Below, one piece after another: positions 8,496-16,081 of a stretch of 60,123 nt of DNA (positions are counted from its first letter, which is position 1; the number at the start of each line of letters is the position of its first letter). The notes under the pieces were generated by a model that worked only from the letters and a program-made list of their open reading frames with translations, had not been told where the DNA came from and did no database searches. Origin of the DNA: a candidate division WOR-1 bacterium RIFOXYB2_FULL_42_35 (GTDB lineage: Bacteria > Margulisbacteria > WOR-1 > O2-12-FULL-45-9); contig MEUC01000012.1 of NCBI GenBank assembly GCA_001771545.1, forward strand, positions 1 through 60,123, read 5' to 3'. Both the position numbers and the translations under genes were made by a program.

Positions 8496-10283
8496 TCACC
8501 CAATTTGTGAATTTCCTTGATTTATTTTTTGCAGCAATTCTCTTGTTGCATCAATATCAACAGAACGGACAGCAATAGTAGATTCAGCTCCAAATACCCC
8601 TGGTTCATGCCCAGCCATATCAGCCATCAACAACTCTTCATCTGTTAGGTAAAGTCGACCCTGAGCCCTCATCTTCATTTGGAAACGATCTGTCACCTTG
8701 GCATAATGACTAAATCCCCGCAAACCAAAACCATAATCATACTCCCAAGGGGTAGGCTCCCAAGAAGGTGGCTTAGCTAGTCGCTTCATCTCATAGCCAA
8801 ATAAATACTCTTGAATCACTGGATCATAATAGTTAGCCGGACTAATTAACCCAGCCCGAGCTAGAACATTTAATAGCCGAGAGGGATATTTTATTTTAAT
8901 TCCATATTTGCCTGGATTAGCCGCATAGGGAGTTCCTGGAAACAATCCGGTGAATTGACTTAAAACATAACGCAGATCAGACTCTCTAACTAACTCAAAA
9001 TTTTTAGTTTCGGTCTCTGGAGTAGAAAATGGCGCTGGATGAATAATTGAACCAACTGCTTTAATTCCAGCAGCATTACAATCTTTAATCGTTCTTTTGA
9101 TCTGCTCAACGGTAACTCTTTTTCCCATACCATCAAGAACATCCTGATCACCAGACTCAACACCAAAAAAGATCGAAACACAACCACTCTCTTTTAATTG
9201 TGGAAAGATGCTCGAATCAATATCTGTGCGGGCAAAAGTTGTCCATTTAATTTTAAGATCTCGACGAATAATTTCTGCAGACAACTCACGCAAAAATCTA
9301 TTTGGGGCACTTGAACCAGCTAAGCGAAAAGCCCTCACTCCATACTTTTTGACCGCCATTTCCATCTCATCAACAATCTTGGTTACACTTCTTTGCCGAC
9401 GAACCTTTCCCCAAATTGTGCCATGAGTACAGAAAGGACAGCCATGACTACACCCCTTAGCATCTTCAACAACTAAAATCCACATCTTTTCATTGCCAGG
9501 CAAGTGCATGGCAGGATAAACATCAGCCCCATAATCAGCAGCAGGTATCATGTTTAAATCTTCAATTACTCGCGGATCAGTCATTTTGACTGCTCCATCT
9601 TCATCACAGTAATAAATCCCTGGAACCTCAGTTAGCGGTTTACCAACCGAGGCCTCAGCTAAAGAAACAATCATTGCCTCCCCATCTCCCCCAGCTGCAA
9701 TCACATCAAAAGCCCCTTGGTCTAGATTTAAATCGAGTATTCGCCTATTAAATAAACTCGCCTGTGGACCCCCAGCTGCCAGCAACAAATCAGGAAACTG
9801 TTGACGCAAATTAAGAGCCATTTCAATCGGTCCAGAAGAACCCGGCCCATGAAAGGTTTTAAAACCTACTAAGGTAGCTTCCCTTTCACGAACAGTATCC
9901 GCGATTTCCGCGGCCAGCTCAGCATTAACCCGTGGTCTCAGAGCAATCATCTTTCTTTCTATGTGTTGCAACTTCCTAGCCAAGAACCCCAAAGTTGCTA
10001 AGCCTTTCCCAAGTTTTGGAATGCCATCCTTAGTCAGATCAAACACTCTCTGCATAGTCTGAACCAATTCTTGCTGCAGCTCGGGTGTAATATATTTTTT
10101 CATGTGAGAAAGTGTATTAAAATCAAGAACTCGAACTGATATTCCTGCTTGTTTGAGAATTGCCGCTAGCGTGGCTAAGCCATTGTCAGGCATAAAATTT
10201 GAAATCTGGCCAGGACAACCAGACGCAGTAACTAGAACAACCGAAGGTCTCCTATTAATAGCTGAACGAATAGGTGCAGGCAT
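8496..10283 (-). CDS. B12-binding-domain radical SAM protein
   Basis: A 595-aa protein. The N-terminal part (about 13-230) is Rossmann-like and cobalamin-binding in style (VVLVTASG, then LATLAAILKQAGISVRVLDF), with a helical insertion at about 65-130. The radical SAM core begins near residue 270 with CSHGCPFC, the CxxxCxxC motif that holds the 4Fe-4S cluster. RLAGSSAPN occupies the usual GGE region, and IFFGVESGDQDVLDGM is typical of this superfamily. The substrate cannot be told from sequence. It is the first gene of a minus-strand run with the unknown 786-aa protein. Translation starts at 10283 after a strong AGGAGGG site that is itself part of a hairpin. Confidence 0.85.
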   Translation of the reverse strand: MPAPIRSAINRRPSVVLVTASGCPGQISNFMPDNGLATLAAILKQAGISVRVLDFNTLSHMKKYITPELQQELVQTMQRVFDLTKDGIPKLGKGLATLGFLARKLQHIERKMIALRPRVNAELAAEIADTVREREATLVGFKTFHGPGSSGPIEMALNLRQQFPDLLLAAGGPQASLFNRRILDLNLDQGAFDVIAAGGDGEAMIVSLAEASVGKPLTEVPGIYYCDEDGAVKMTDPRVIEDLNMIPAADYGADVYPAMHLPGNEKMWILVVEDAKGCSHGCPFCTHGTIWGKVRRQRSVTKIVDEMEMAVKKYGVRAFRLAGSSAPNRFLRELSAEIIRRDLKIKWTTFARTDIDSSIFPQLKESGCVSIFFGVESGDQDVLDGMGKRVTVEQIKRTIKDCNAAGIKAVGSIIHPAPFSTPETETKNFELVRESDLRYVLSQFTGLFPGTPYAANPGKYGIKIKYPSRLLNVLARAGLISPANYYDPVIQEYLFGYEMKRLAKPPSWEPTPWEYDYGFGLRGFSHYAKVTDRFQMKMRAQGRLYLTDEELLMADMAGHEPGVFGAESTIAVRSVDIDATRELLQKINQGNSQIG

Positions 10284-10286
10284 AAA

Positions 10287-10312
10287 ACCCTCCTACTTCT
10301 ATATCGGAGGGT
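10287..10312 (-). promoter_or_regulatory. Hairpin enclosing the ribosome-binding site of the radical SAM gene
   Basis: In the minus-strand transcript ACCCTCC (10312-10306) can pair over 7 bp with GGAGGGT (10293-10287), leaving a 12-nt loop. The 3' arm is the Shine-Dalgarno sequence, 3 nt before the ATG at 10283. Pairing would hide the ribosome-binding site. I saw no known riboswitch core in the 150 nt upstream. Confidence 0.55.
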
Positions 10313-10428
10313 ATCTGAGAAAATTTCACTATGCCACAAATTTCTCGAAAATATTTTTGGTTGGATTAAGGGCTCTTCGTGAAGGTATCATTAACTGTTT
10401 TTCTCACCACAAATCACTAATTCTCTAA

Positions 10429-10471
10429 GTCTTGCAGTCTGGTGGTCATGCGGTCCTGCAGTCATGCCGCC
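10429..10471. repeat. Short 'word' repeat at the 3' end of the glmU-like gene
   Basis: A run of near-repeated units built around CTTGCAGTC, GGTCATGCGG and CTGCAGTCATG. It spans the end of the uridylyltransferase gene and supplies its last codons and stop. It is one of several similar short repetitive patches in the window. Confidence 0.5.
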
Positions 10472-11205
10472 TTGTTCCCCAACAGAATCCTCTCAACTTC
10501 AATTAGCTGCTCTTTCGTATTTATCCCAATCGTTTCAGACACTTGATCAGTCTTAAAAGCAAAAACCGGCAACCCTTTCTTTCTCAAAATCTCCAAAGTA
10601 TCTGTCAGATAATATTCTTGCTGCGCATTCTCGGATTTAACCTCTGACAAAGCCGCAAACAAGGCCTGACTGTCAAAACAAAAGGTGCCGGTATTAATTT
10701 CTTTGATCTTCAACTCTTCTGGGTTAGCATCCTTTTTCTCGACTATTTTAATAATCTCGCCCTGCTCGTTGCGAACAATGCGACCATAGTTGCCGGCATC
10801 TTCCAAATCAACCGTTAGATCTGTCACTGCTGCTTTGTTTTGGTGATGAAAATCTAGCAGCTTTTTCAGGGTTTCAGCAGAAAGTAACGGCACATCACCG
10901 GCTAAAACCAAAATCGTGCCGGAGAAATCTTCCAGATAAGGTTTGGCTTGCATAACCGCATGACCGGTTCCCAACTGCGGCTCTTGAGTGACAAATTTGA
11001 CCGGCCACTCTTTGTAGTAATCCATAATTAGGTCGCGCTTGTGCCCGAGGACTAACAAGGTTTGTTCCGGGTTTAGTTTTTTGACCGCTTCTAAAACATA
11101 AGAGAGCATCGGCTCCCCCAAGATCTCATGAAATACCTTGGGCAGATCGGATTTCATCCTGGTCCCCTTGCCGGCAGCTAAGACAATTACAGCTAAATTA
11201 GTCAT
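10462..11205 (-). CDS. UDP-GlcNAc pyrophosphorylase domain protein (GlmU N-terminal half only)
   Basis: A 247-aa nucleotidyltransferase that would make UDP-N-acetylglucosamine from UTP and GlcNAc-1-phosphate. The N-terminal LAAGKGTRM signature, PKVFHEILG, LVLAGDVPLL (metal and nucleotide site) and EINTGTFCF match the GlmU uridylyltransferase domain from start to end. Full-length GlmU is about 450 aa; the left-handed beta-helix acetyltransferase half is missing here, with only about 15 residues after the catalytic domain. Acetylation of glucosamine-1-phosphate must be done elsewhere, or this enzyme uses another sugar. It is transcribed divergently from yqeK through overlapping promoters; its ATG lies 8 nt after the -10 box. 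Confidence 0.85.
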   Translation of the reverse strand: MTNLAVIVLAAGKGTRMKSDLPKVFHEILGEPMLSYVLEAVKKLNPEQTLLVLGHKRDLIMDYYKEWPVKFVTQEPQLGTGHAVMQAKPYLEDFSGTILVLAGDVPLLSAETLKKLLDFHHQNKAAVTDLTVDLEDAGNYGRIVRNEQGEIIKIVEKKDANPEELKIKEINTGTFCFDSQALFAALSEVKSENAQQEYYLTDTLEILRKKGLPVFAFKTDQVSETIGINTKEQLIEVERILLGNKAA

Positions 11206-11208
11206 AAA

Positions 11209-11237
11209 TTGAAATTATAAATTAATTTTGCTACAAT
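11209..11237 (+). promoter_or_regulatory. Promoter of the yqeK-LCP-rsfS operon
   Basis: TTGAAA (11209-11214), a 17-bp spacer and TACAAT (11232-11237), with TG one base before the -10 box. The GTG start of yqeK follows after 15 nt without a Shine-Dalgarno sequence, giving a leader of about 8 nt. It overlaps the divergent glmU promoter. Confidence 0.7.
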
Positions 11238-11242
11238 GACAA
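11214..11242 (-). promoter_or_regulatory. Promoter of the glmU-like gene
   Basis: Minus strand: TTGTCA (11237-11242), a 17-bp spacer and a perfect TATAAT (11214-11219). The ATG lies 8 nt downstream, so the mRNA would begin at or within 1-2 nt of the start codon. It occupies almost the same 34 bp as the yqeK promoter in the opposite direction. Confidence 0.75.
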
Positions 11243-11252
11243 TCTGTTAAAC

Positions 11253-11819
11253 GTGCTAAATAGAAATACTATATTAAAAAAGCTTGAAAAAAGCCTCTCC
11301 CCGGAACGTTTCCAACACACTCTAGGCGTTGAGAAAACAGCCGTTAAACTCGCCCAACAATACGGCATCTCGGTTAAATCAGCTAGTCTAGCCGCCTTAT
11401 TGCATGACTATGCCAGAAAATACTCCAGCCAACAACTCTTACAACAAGCCAAAAAACACAAGTTAAAAATTGGGCCGCTGGAAAAATTTGAGCCAAAACT
11501 GCTTCATGCCGAACTTAGCGCTGTGCTGGCCCAAAAAGATTTTGGCATCAAATCAAAGCCAATTCTGTCAGCTATTGCCAAACACACTCTAGGCTCTCCT
11601 AAAATGACGACATTAGAAAAAATAATCTACCTGGCCGACCATATTGAGGAAGGCCGCCAGTTTAAAGGGGTTAATAAAATCAGAAAAATTGCTTTTAACA
11701 ATTTAGATCGAGCCATAGTTGAGTCAGCCTCAAACATGCTCAAGTTTCTAACCGACAACTCCCTGCCTGTCGATCCCAGAACAATTAAAACCAGGAACTA
11801 TTACTTATTATCTTTATGA
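11253..11819 (+). CDS. yqeK: HD-domain diadenosine tetraphosphate hydrolase, YqeK family
   Basis: A 188-aa HD phosphohydrolase of the YqeK type (symmetrical Ap4A hydrolase). The metal ligands are visible in order: the H of RFQHTLGV, the HD of LLHDYAR, the HAELSA histidine, the H of AKHTLG, and LADHIEEGR. The length is typical. It starts with GTG at 11253, about 9 nt after the predicted transcription start, without a Shine-Dalgarno site. It overlaps the LCP gene by 4 nt (ATGA). The order yqeK, LytR-type gene, rsfS is common in other phyla, usually with nadD ahead; nadD is absent here. Confidence 0.88.
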   Translation: MLNRNTILKKLEKSLSPERFQHTLGVEKTAVKLAQQYGISVKSASLAALLHDYARKYSSQQLLQQAKKHKLKIGPLEKFEPKLLHAELSAVLAQKDFGIKSKPILSAIAKHTLGSPKMTTLEKIIYLADHIEEGRQFKGVNKIRKIAFNNLDRAIVESASNMLKFLTDNSLPVDPRTIKTRNYYLLSL

Positions 11820-12724
11820 AAAAAACTTTTTTGATAATTTTAGCAGTTGTTGTTGTGATCGGAATCACAGGCGGACTTTTTGTCAAAATAGCCTCAAAAA
11901 TAGCTTTATTTGATATCTTCCTCACCTTGGCTCCAGCCGGTTCTGGTTTAGAGAAGACCAATGTCCTGGTGCTGGGAATTGATGACGCCCTGGGTCACCG
12001 GGCGGATACAATTATGGTTGTAAATTATCGCCCGGCCGAAGGCCAGATCCATTTAGTTTCTATCCCTCGTGACACTCTAGCCTCTCTCCCCGGCCGAGGA
12101 CTTGATAAAATCAATCATGCCTATGCCTACGGTGGAGTCAAAATGTCCAAGAAAACTGTGGAAAATCTACTTAACACAGAAATCCCCTACTATATAATTA
12201 TTAATCTTTCCGGCATTGCCAAAATAATCGATGAAATGGGCGGCATAACCATAGAGATAGATAAAAAAATGTCTTATGTTGACCTTGCTGGCAATGTGTT
12301 TATTGATCTTGAACCAGGCCGGCAAAAACTTTCCGGCAAAAAGGCCGTTGATTTTATTCGCTTCCGCAGCGATGGTGGCGATATGAAACGCATTGCCCGT
12401 CAGCAGCAATTTCTCAGGGCCATAGCGGCTGAGATGACTAATGGCAAGAATTTTTGGCGTTCACCCAAGCTTCTTTTGTCATTATTGTCACTGGTCAACA
12501 CCAATCTAAACGCCAAACAAACCTTGGGGCTTTGCTTAGGTTTACGTTCTGCCTACGATCTAGATCAAGTTAAGATGACTACCCTGGCTGGTTATGATAT
12601 GTTTGTTGATGGGATTTATTATATGAGGCCGGATGAAGTCAATCTGGAAGAAATACGTCAGCAATTTAGTCAGGGCAAAAAGGTCGTGACACTTAAAATA
12701 GAAACCGAGGAGAAACAAAATTAG
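11816..12724 (+). CDS. LytR-CpsA-Psr (LCP) family protein
   Basis: A 302-aa membrane-anchored enzyme with one N-terminal transmembrane segment (about 4-25) and an extracytoplasmic LCP domain. Family motifs are NVLVLGIDD, RADTIMVVN, LVSIPRDTL, KINHAYAYGG and RSDGGDMKRIARQQQFL; the Asp and Arg residues bind the polyprenyl-pyrophosphate donor. LCP enzymes transfer glycopolymers from lipid carriers to the cell wall or other acceptors. The stop codon shares one base with the apparent ATT start of rsfS, and the GAGGAG near its end is the rsfS ribosome-binding site. Confidence 0.85.
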   Translation: MKKTFLIILAVVVVIGITGGLFVKIASKIALFDIFLTLAPAGSGLEKTNVLVLGIDDALGHRADTIMVVNYRPAEGQIHLVSIPRDTLASLPGRGLDKINHAYAYGGVKMSKKTVENLLNTEIPYYIIINLSGIAKIIDEMGGITIEIDKKMSYVDLAGNVFIDLEPGRQKLSGKKAVDFIRFRSDGGDMKRIARQQQFLRAIAAEMTNGKNFWRSPKLLLSLLSLVNTNLNAKQTLGLCLGLRSAYDLDQVKMTTLAGYDMFVDGIYYMRPDEVNLEEIRQQFSQGKKVVTLKIETEEKQN

Positions 12725-13079
12725 CAACAAAAAAGCACTCGGAACTAAAGAGGTAATTGAGCTGATTGCAGAAGCAGCTTTAGAAAAACAGGCTCATGAC
12801 ATCAAGGTTCTGGATATTGCCAAGACATCGAGCATTGTTGATTACATAATAATATGCTCTGGTGAGTCTGAGCCACAGCTTCGGGCCATTGAAAAAGAGA
12901 TTGACAGTCGCTTAAGAAAGCTTAATGTTAAAGGATTCCGCTGGCAGGGAGTAGCTAAGTCCGGCTGGATAGTGCTAGACTTGGGTGATATGATGGTTCA
13001 CATTATGGGTCAGCAGGAACGAGAATATTACAATCTCGAAGAACTTTGGGAAAAAGACGCGATAATCTATCATTATTAA
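12720..13079 (+). CDS. rsfS: Ribosome silencing factor RsfS, apparent ATT start
   Basis: A 119-aa protein of the RsfS/Iojap (DUF143) family, which binds ribosomal protein uL14 and blocks subunit joining in starvation. Family features are VDYIIICSGES, the RAIEKEI helix, GWIVLDLGDMMVHIM and the EREYYNLEELW end. No ATG, GTG or TTG occurs in frame before residue 85. The open frame begins only at 12702 after a TAG. An ATT at 12720 stands 7 nt after a GAGGAG ribosome-binding site and overlaps the LCP stop by one base. I therefore call ATT as the start; CTG at 12762 is the only near alternative and lacks a ribosome-binding site. Confidence 0.85.
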   Translation: MSNKKALGTKEVIELIAEAALEKQAHDIKVLDIAKTSSIVDYIIICSGESEPQLRAIEKEIDSRLRKLNVKGFRWQGVAKSGWIVLDLGDMMVHIMGQQEREYYNLEELWEKDAIIYHY

Positions 13080-13112
13080 AGTTTAGGATTTAGATATTTG
13101 TGCTTAGAATTT

Positions 13113-13125
13113 ACCGCGAAGCGGT
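13113..13125. repeat. Mini-hairpin with GAA loop
   Basis: ACCGC-GAA-GCGGT, a perfect 5-bp stem with a GAA loop just upstream of tRNA-Ala. A second hairpin with the same CGCGAAGCG core lies at 33999-34013, so it may be a small dispersed element. Confidence 0.45.
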
Positions 13126-13128
13126 TAT

Positions 13129-13201
13129 GGGGCTGTAGCTCAGCTGGGAGAGTGCTTGACTGGCAGTCAAGAGGTCGTGGGTTCGATCCCCATCAGCTCC
13201 A
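13129..13201 (+). tRNA. tRNA-Ala (GGC anticodon)
   Basis: A 73-nt cloverleaf. The acceptor arm GGGGCTG pairs with CAGCTCC and contains the G3-U70 wobble pair that identifies alanine tRNAs. The anticodon stem CTTGA/TCAAG encloses loop CTGGCAG, giving anticodon GGC at 13162-13164. The T arm GTGGGTTCGATCCCCAT is normal and the discriminator is A. The CCA end is not encoded. It lies 49 nt after rsfS. Confidence 0.95.
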
Positions 13202-13207
13202 TTCTCA

Positions 13208-13236
13208 TTGACACCTTTCGTCAAAAGGCGTAGAAT
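13208..13236 (+). promoter_or_regulatory. Promoter of ppdK
   Basis: A perfect TTGACA (13208-13213), a 17-bp spacer and TAGAAT (13231-13236), just after tRNA-Ala. The spacer holds a small inverted repeat CCTTT/AAAAGG. The leader to the ppdK ATG would be about 150 nt, unlike the very short leaders of many neighbours. Confidence 0.6.
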
Positions 13237-13330
13237 GAATTTACTCTTGACACGGGTGCTTTTTTTTGTCCAAACAGGTAAAAACAACAAAAAAGGAAAG
13301 GAGAGCCTGCCTATTAACTAGACCCCTGTT

Positions 13331-13374
13331 TCGAATTCCGAGTTGCGAATTTCCAGTTTCTAATTACCAATTCA
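13331..13374. repeat. Dispersed 'word' repeat in the ppdK leader
   Basis: A low-complexity patch of related 8-11 nt units (CGAATTCCGAG, GCGAATTTCCAG, TTCTAATTACCAATTC) directly before the ppdK ribosome-binding site. It belongs to the class of short repetitive patches seen at other places in the window. Confidence 0.5.
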
Positions 13375-13391
13375 AAAGGAGTTCCTAACCA

Positions 13392-16079
13392 ATGGCTAAG
13401 AAAAGTAAAAAGTACGTTTATAAATTTGGTGGATCTAAGGCTGACGGCAAAGCGGAAATGAAAAACCTGTTGGGCGGCAAAGGTGCCAACCTGGCGGAAA
13501 TGGGCAACATCGGCATCCCTGTTCCGGCTGGTTTTACAATAACTACCGAAATGTGTACGGTTTATTATAAATTGAATCGCAAATACCCCAAAGAACTTCA
13601 AGGTCAAATGGAAGTTGGTATCAAAAATATTGAAAAAATTATGGGCGCTAAATTCGGCAACAGCGATAATCCCCTCCTTGTTTCTGTTCGCTCAGGCGCC
13701 AGAATCTCTATGCCTGGGATGATGGACACAGTTTTAAACTTAGGCTTAAATGACGTCACCGTTAAAGGCTTGGCTAAACAATCCGGCAACGAACGCTTTG
13801 CCTGGGACGCCTACCGCCGCTTTGTACAAATGTATGGCGACGTAGTTCTGGACATGAAACCTCAAACAAAAACAGACATTGATCCTTTTGAAGAAATTAT
13901 GGACAAAGTTAAAGAAGAAAAAGGGGTTAAGCTTGATGTTGACTTAGACGTGGATGCTCTCAAGGAACTAGTTAAACGTTTTAAGACTACGATTAAACAA
14001 AGAACTGGCCAAACCTTCCCGGAAGATCCTTGGAAACAACTTTGGGGCGCTGTTGAAGCTGTTTTTGGCTCTTGGAATGGTGAGCGGGCAATCAAATACC
14101 GCAACATCAACAAGATCCCTCACGATTGGGGAACTGCTGTTAACGTTCAATCAATGGTCTACGGTAACATGGGCGATGACTCAGGAACCGGAGTTGCTTT
14201 TACCAGAAATCCTGCCACCGGTGAAAGAAAATTCTACGGTGAATACTTGATCAACGCTCAAGGGGAAGACGTGGTGGCCGGCACCAGAACTCCTCAGCCA
14301 ATCAACGCTTCAACTAAATCTTCTAAAGAGCAGAAAACCCTGGAAGAAGTCATGCCTAAGCCTTACAAAACCTTAGTGGCTATTTATAAAAAGCTGGAAA
14401 AGCACTATCGTGATATGCAAGACATCGAGTTTACTATTCAAAAAGGCAAACTCTGGATGCTGCAAACCAGAACGGGCAAAAGAACAGCTGCTGCTGCCCT
14501 AAAAATTGCCTGCGACATGGTGGCAGAAAAAATGATCGACGAAAAAACTGCTCTATTGCGGATTGCTCCGGAACAACTTGATCAACTCCTACATCCTATG
14601 TTTGATCCTAAGGCTGCTAAAGAAGTTATTGCTAAAGGCCTCCCCGCCTCCCCTGGCGCAGCTACCGGTCAAGCAGTTTTTCATGCTGAAGATGCAGAAG
14701 CTTGGGCCAAAGAAGGGAAAAAAGTTATCTTAGTCAGGATTGAAACCTCTCCGGAAGATATCGGCGGCATGGACGCTGCCCAAGGCATTTTAACTGCTCG
14801 TGGTGGAATGACCTCTCACGCAGCTGTTGTAGCCCGCGGCATGGGTAAATGCTGCGTAGCCGGCTGTGGCGCAATTGAGATCAACTACAAGAAGAAACAG
14901 TTTGAAGTTGGCAGCACAGTGGTTGCTGAAGGTGATTGGATATCACTAGATGGTAGTTCTGGTCAACTGATGAAGGGACAAGTTCCAACTATCAAACCAG
15001 GACTTTCCGGCGACTTCGGTAAAGTGATGAAATGGGCCGACAAAGTCCGCAAATTAAATGTTCGCACCAATGCTGACACCCCAAAAGATTCACAGGTCGC
15101 CCGTGATTTTGGCGCTGAAGGCATCGGCCTCTGCCGAACAGAACACATGTTCTTTGAAGGCGATAGAATTAAGGCTGTTAGAGAGATGATTTTGTCTGAT
15201 GACCTGGCAGGCAGAAAAAATGCTTTGGCCAAACTTTTACCGATGCAAAAAGGTGACTTTATCGGCATCTTTACTGCTATGAAAGGTCTGCCTGTTACCA
15301 TTCGTTTATTGGATCCTCCTCTTCATGAATTCGTCCCTCACGAAGAACCAGCCCAAAGAGAAATGGCAGCTGAAATGGGTGTGAGTTTAGAAAAAATTCA
15401 GAAAAAGATTGATTCCCTTCATGAATTCAACCCAATGTTAGGCCATCGTGGCTGCCGCTTGGGAATCATCTATCCTGAAATTACCGAAATGCAAGCCAGG
15501 GCAATTATTGAAGCAGCTTGTGAGCTAAAGAAAAAAGGTCTTAAGGTTGTGCCAGAAATTATGATCCCTTTAATCAGCACTGTGGCTGAGCTAAAGAACC
15601 AGGTTGACCTGATCCGCCAGGTCGCAGCCGAGACCATGAAAAAATATAAAGTGAAGATTGATTATCTGGTCGGCACCATGATTGAAATTCCTCGCGCAGC
15701 ACTAACGGCAGATAAGGTTGCTGAAGTTGCCGAGTTTTTCTCTTTTGGCACCAACGACCTAACCCAGATGACCATGGGACTATCACGAGATGATGCCGGT
15801 AAATTCTTACCTAACTACGTTGACATGGGCATCTTAAAAGATGACCCCTTCCAGGTGCTAGATCAGGAAGGTGTGGGTCAACTGGTTGAAATGGGTGTTA
15901 AACGAGGCCGCAAAACTAACCCTAAATTAAAAATTGGGATTTGCGGTGAACACGGCGGCGAACCATCTTCTGTTGAGTTCTGTCATAGGGTTGGACTCAA
16001 TTATGTTAGCTGTTCTCCTTATCGTGTGCCTATTGCTCGTCTTGCAGCTGCTCAAGCAGTTTTAAAAGAAGGCAAATAA
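13392..16079 (+). CDS. ppdK: Pyruvate, phosphate dikinase
   Basis: An 895-aa enzyme that interconverts pyruvate, ATP and phosphate with PEP, AMP and pyrophosphate. The N-terminal ATP-binding domain starts with [23 protein letters not shown]. The swivelling phosphohistidine domain has [15 protein letters not shown] with catalytic H476. The C-terminal PEP/pyruvate barrel has [30 protein letters not shown] and the proton-donor cysteine C851 in [10 protein letters not shown]. It is full length. An AAGGAG site lies 10 nt before the ATG. The enzyme points to pyrophosphate-linked glycolysis or PEP formation as in anaerobes. Its last codons carry the likely ribosome-binding site of dgt. Confidence 0.97.
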   Translation: MAKKSKKYVYKFGGSKADGKAEMKNLLGGKGANLAEMGNIGIPVPAGFTITTEMCTVYYKLNRKYPKELQGQMEVGIKNIEKIMGAKFGNSDNPLLVSVRSGARISMPGMMDTVLNLGLNDVTVKGLAKQSGNERFAWDAYRRFVQMYGDVVLDMKPQTKTDIDPFEEIMDKVKEEKGVKLDVDLDVDALKELVKRFKTTIKQRTGQTFPEDPWKQLWGAVEAVFGSWNGERAIKYRNINKIPHDWGTAVNVQSMVYGNMGDDSGTGVAFTRNPATGERKFYGEYLINAQGEDVVAGTRTPQPINASTKSSKEQKTLEEVMPKPYKTLVAIYKKLEKHYRDMQDIEFTIQKGKLWMLQTRTGKRTAAAALKIACDMVAEKMIDEKTALLRIAPEQLDQLLHPMFDPKAAKEVIAKGLPASPGAATGQAVFHAEDAEAWAKEGKKVILVRIETSPEDIGGMDAAQGILTARGGMTSHAAVVARGMGKCCVAGCGAIEINYKKKQFEVGSTVVAEGDWISLDGSSGQLMKGQVPTIKPGLSGDFGKVMKWADKVRKLNVRTNADTPKDSQVARDFGAEGIGLCRTEHMFFEGDRIKAVREMILSDDLAGRKNALAKLLPMQKGDFIGIFTAMKGLPVTIRLLDPPLHEFVPHEEPAQREMAAEMGVSLEKIQKKIDSLHEFNPMLGHRGCRLGIIYPEITEMQARAIIEAACELKKKGLKVVPEIMIPLISTVAELKNQVDLIRQVAAETMKKYKVKIDYLVGTMIEIPRAALTADKVAEVAEFFSFGTNDLTQMTMGLSRDDAGKFLPNYVDMGILKDDPFQVLDQEGVGQLVEMGVKRGRKTNPKLKIGICGEHGGEPSSVEFCHRVGLNYVSCSPYRVPIARLAAAQAVLKEGK

Positions 16080-16081
16080 AT

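Noticed and set aside
10153..10428. 91-aa plus-strand open frame upstream of the radical SAM gene
   Set aside because: It overlaps the conserved N-terminus of the radical SAM protein in antisense and has no recognisable features.
10313..10461. Cobalamin or cyclic-di-GMP riboswitch upstream of the B12-type radical SAM gene
   Set aside because: I looked for a B12 box and the c-di-GMP-I conserved core and found neither. Only the ribosome-binding-site hairpin is supported.
13245..13270. Intrinsic terminator after tRNA-Ala
   Set aside because: There is a T8 run, but the bases before it form no stem longer than about 3 bp.
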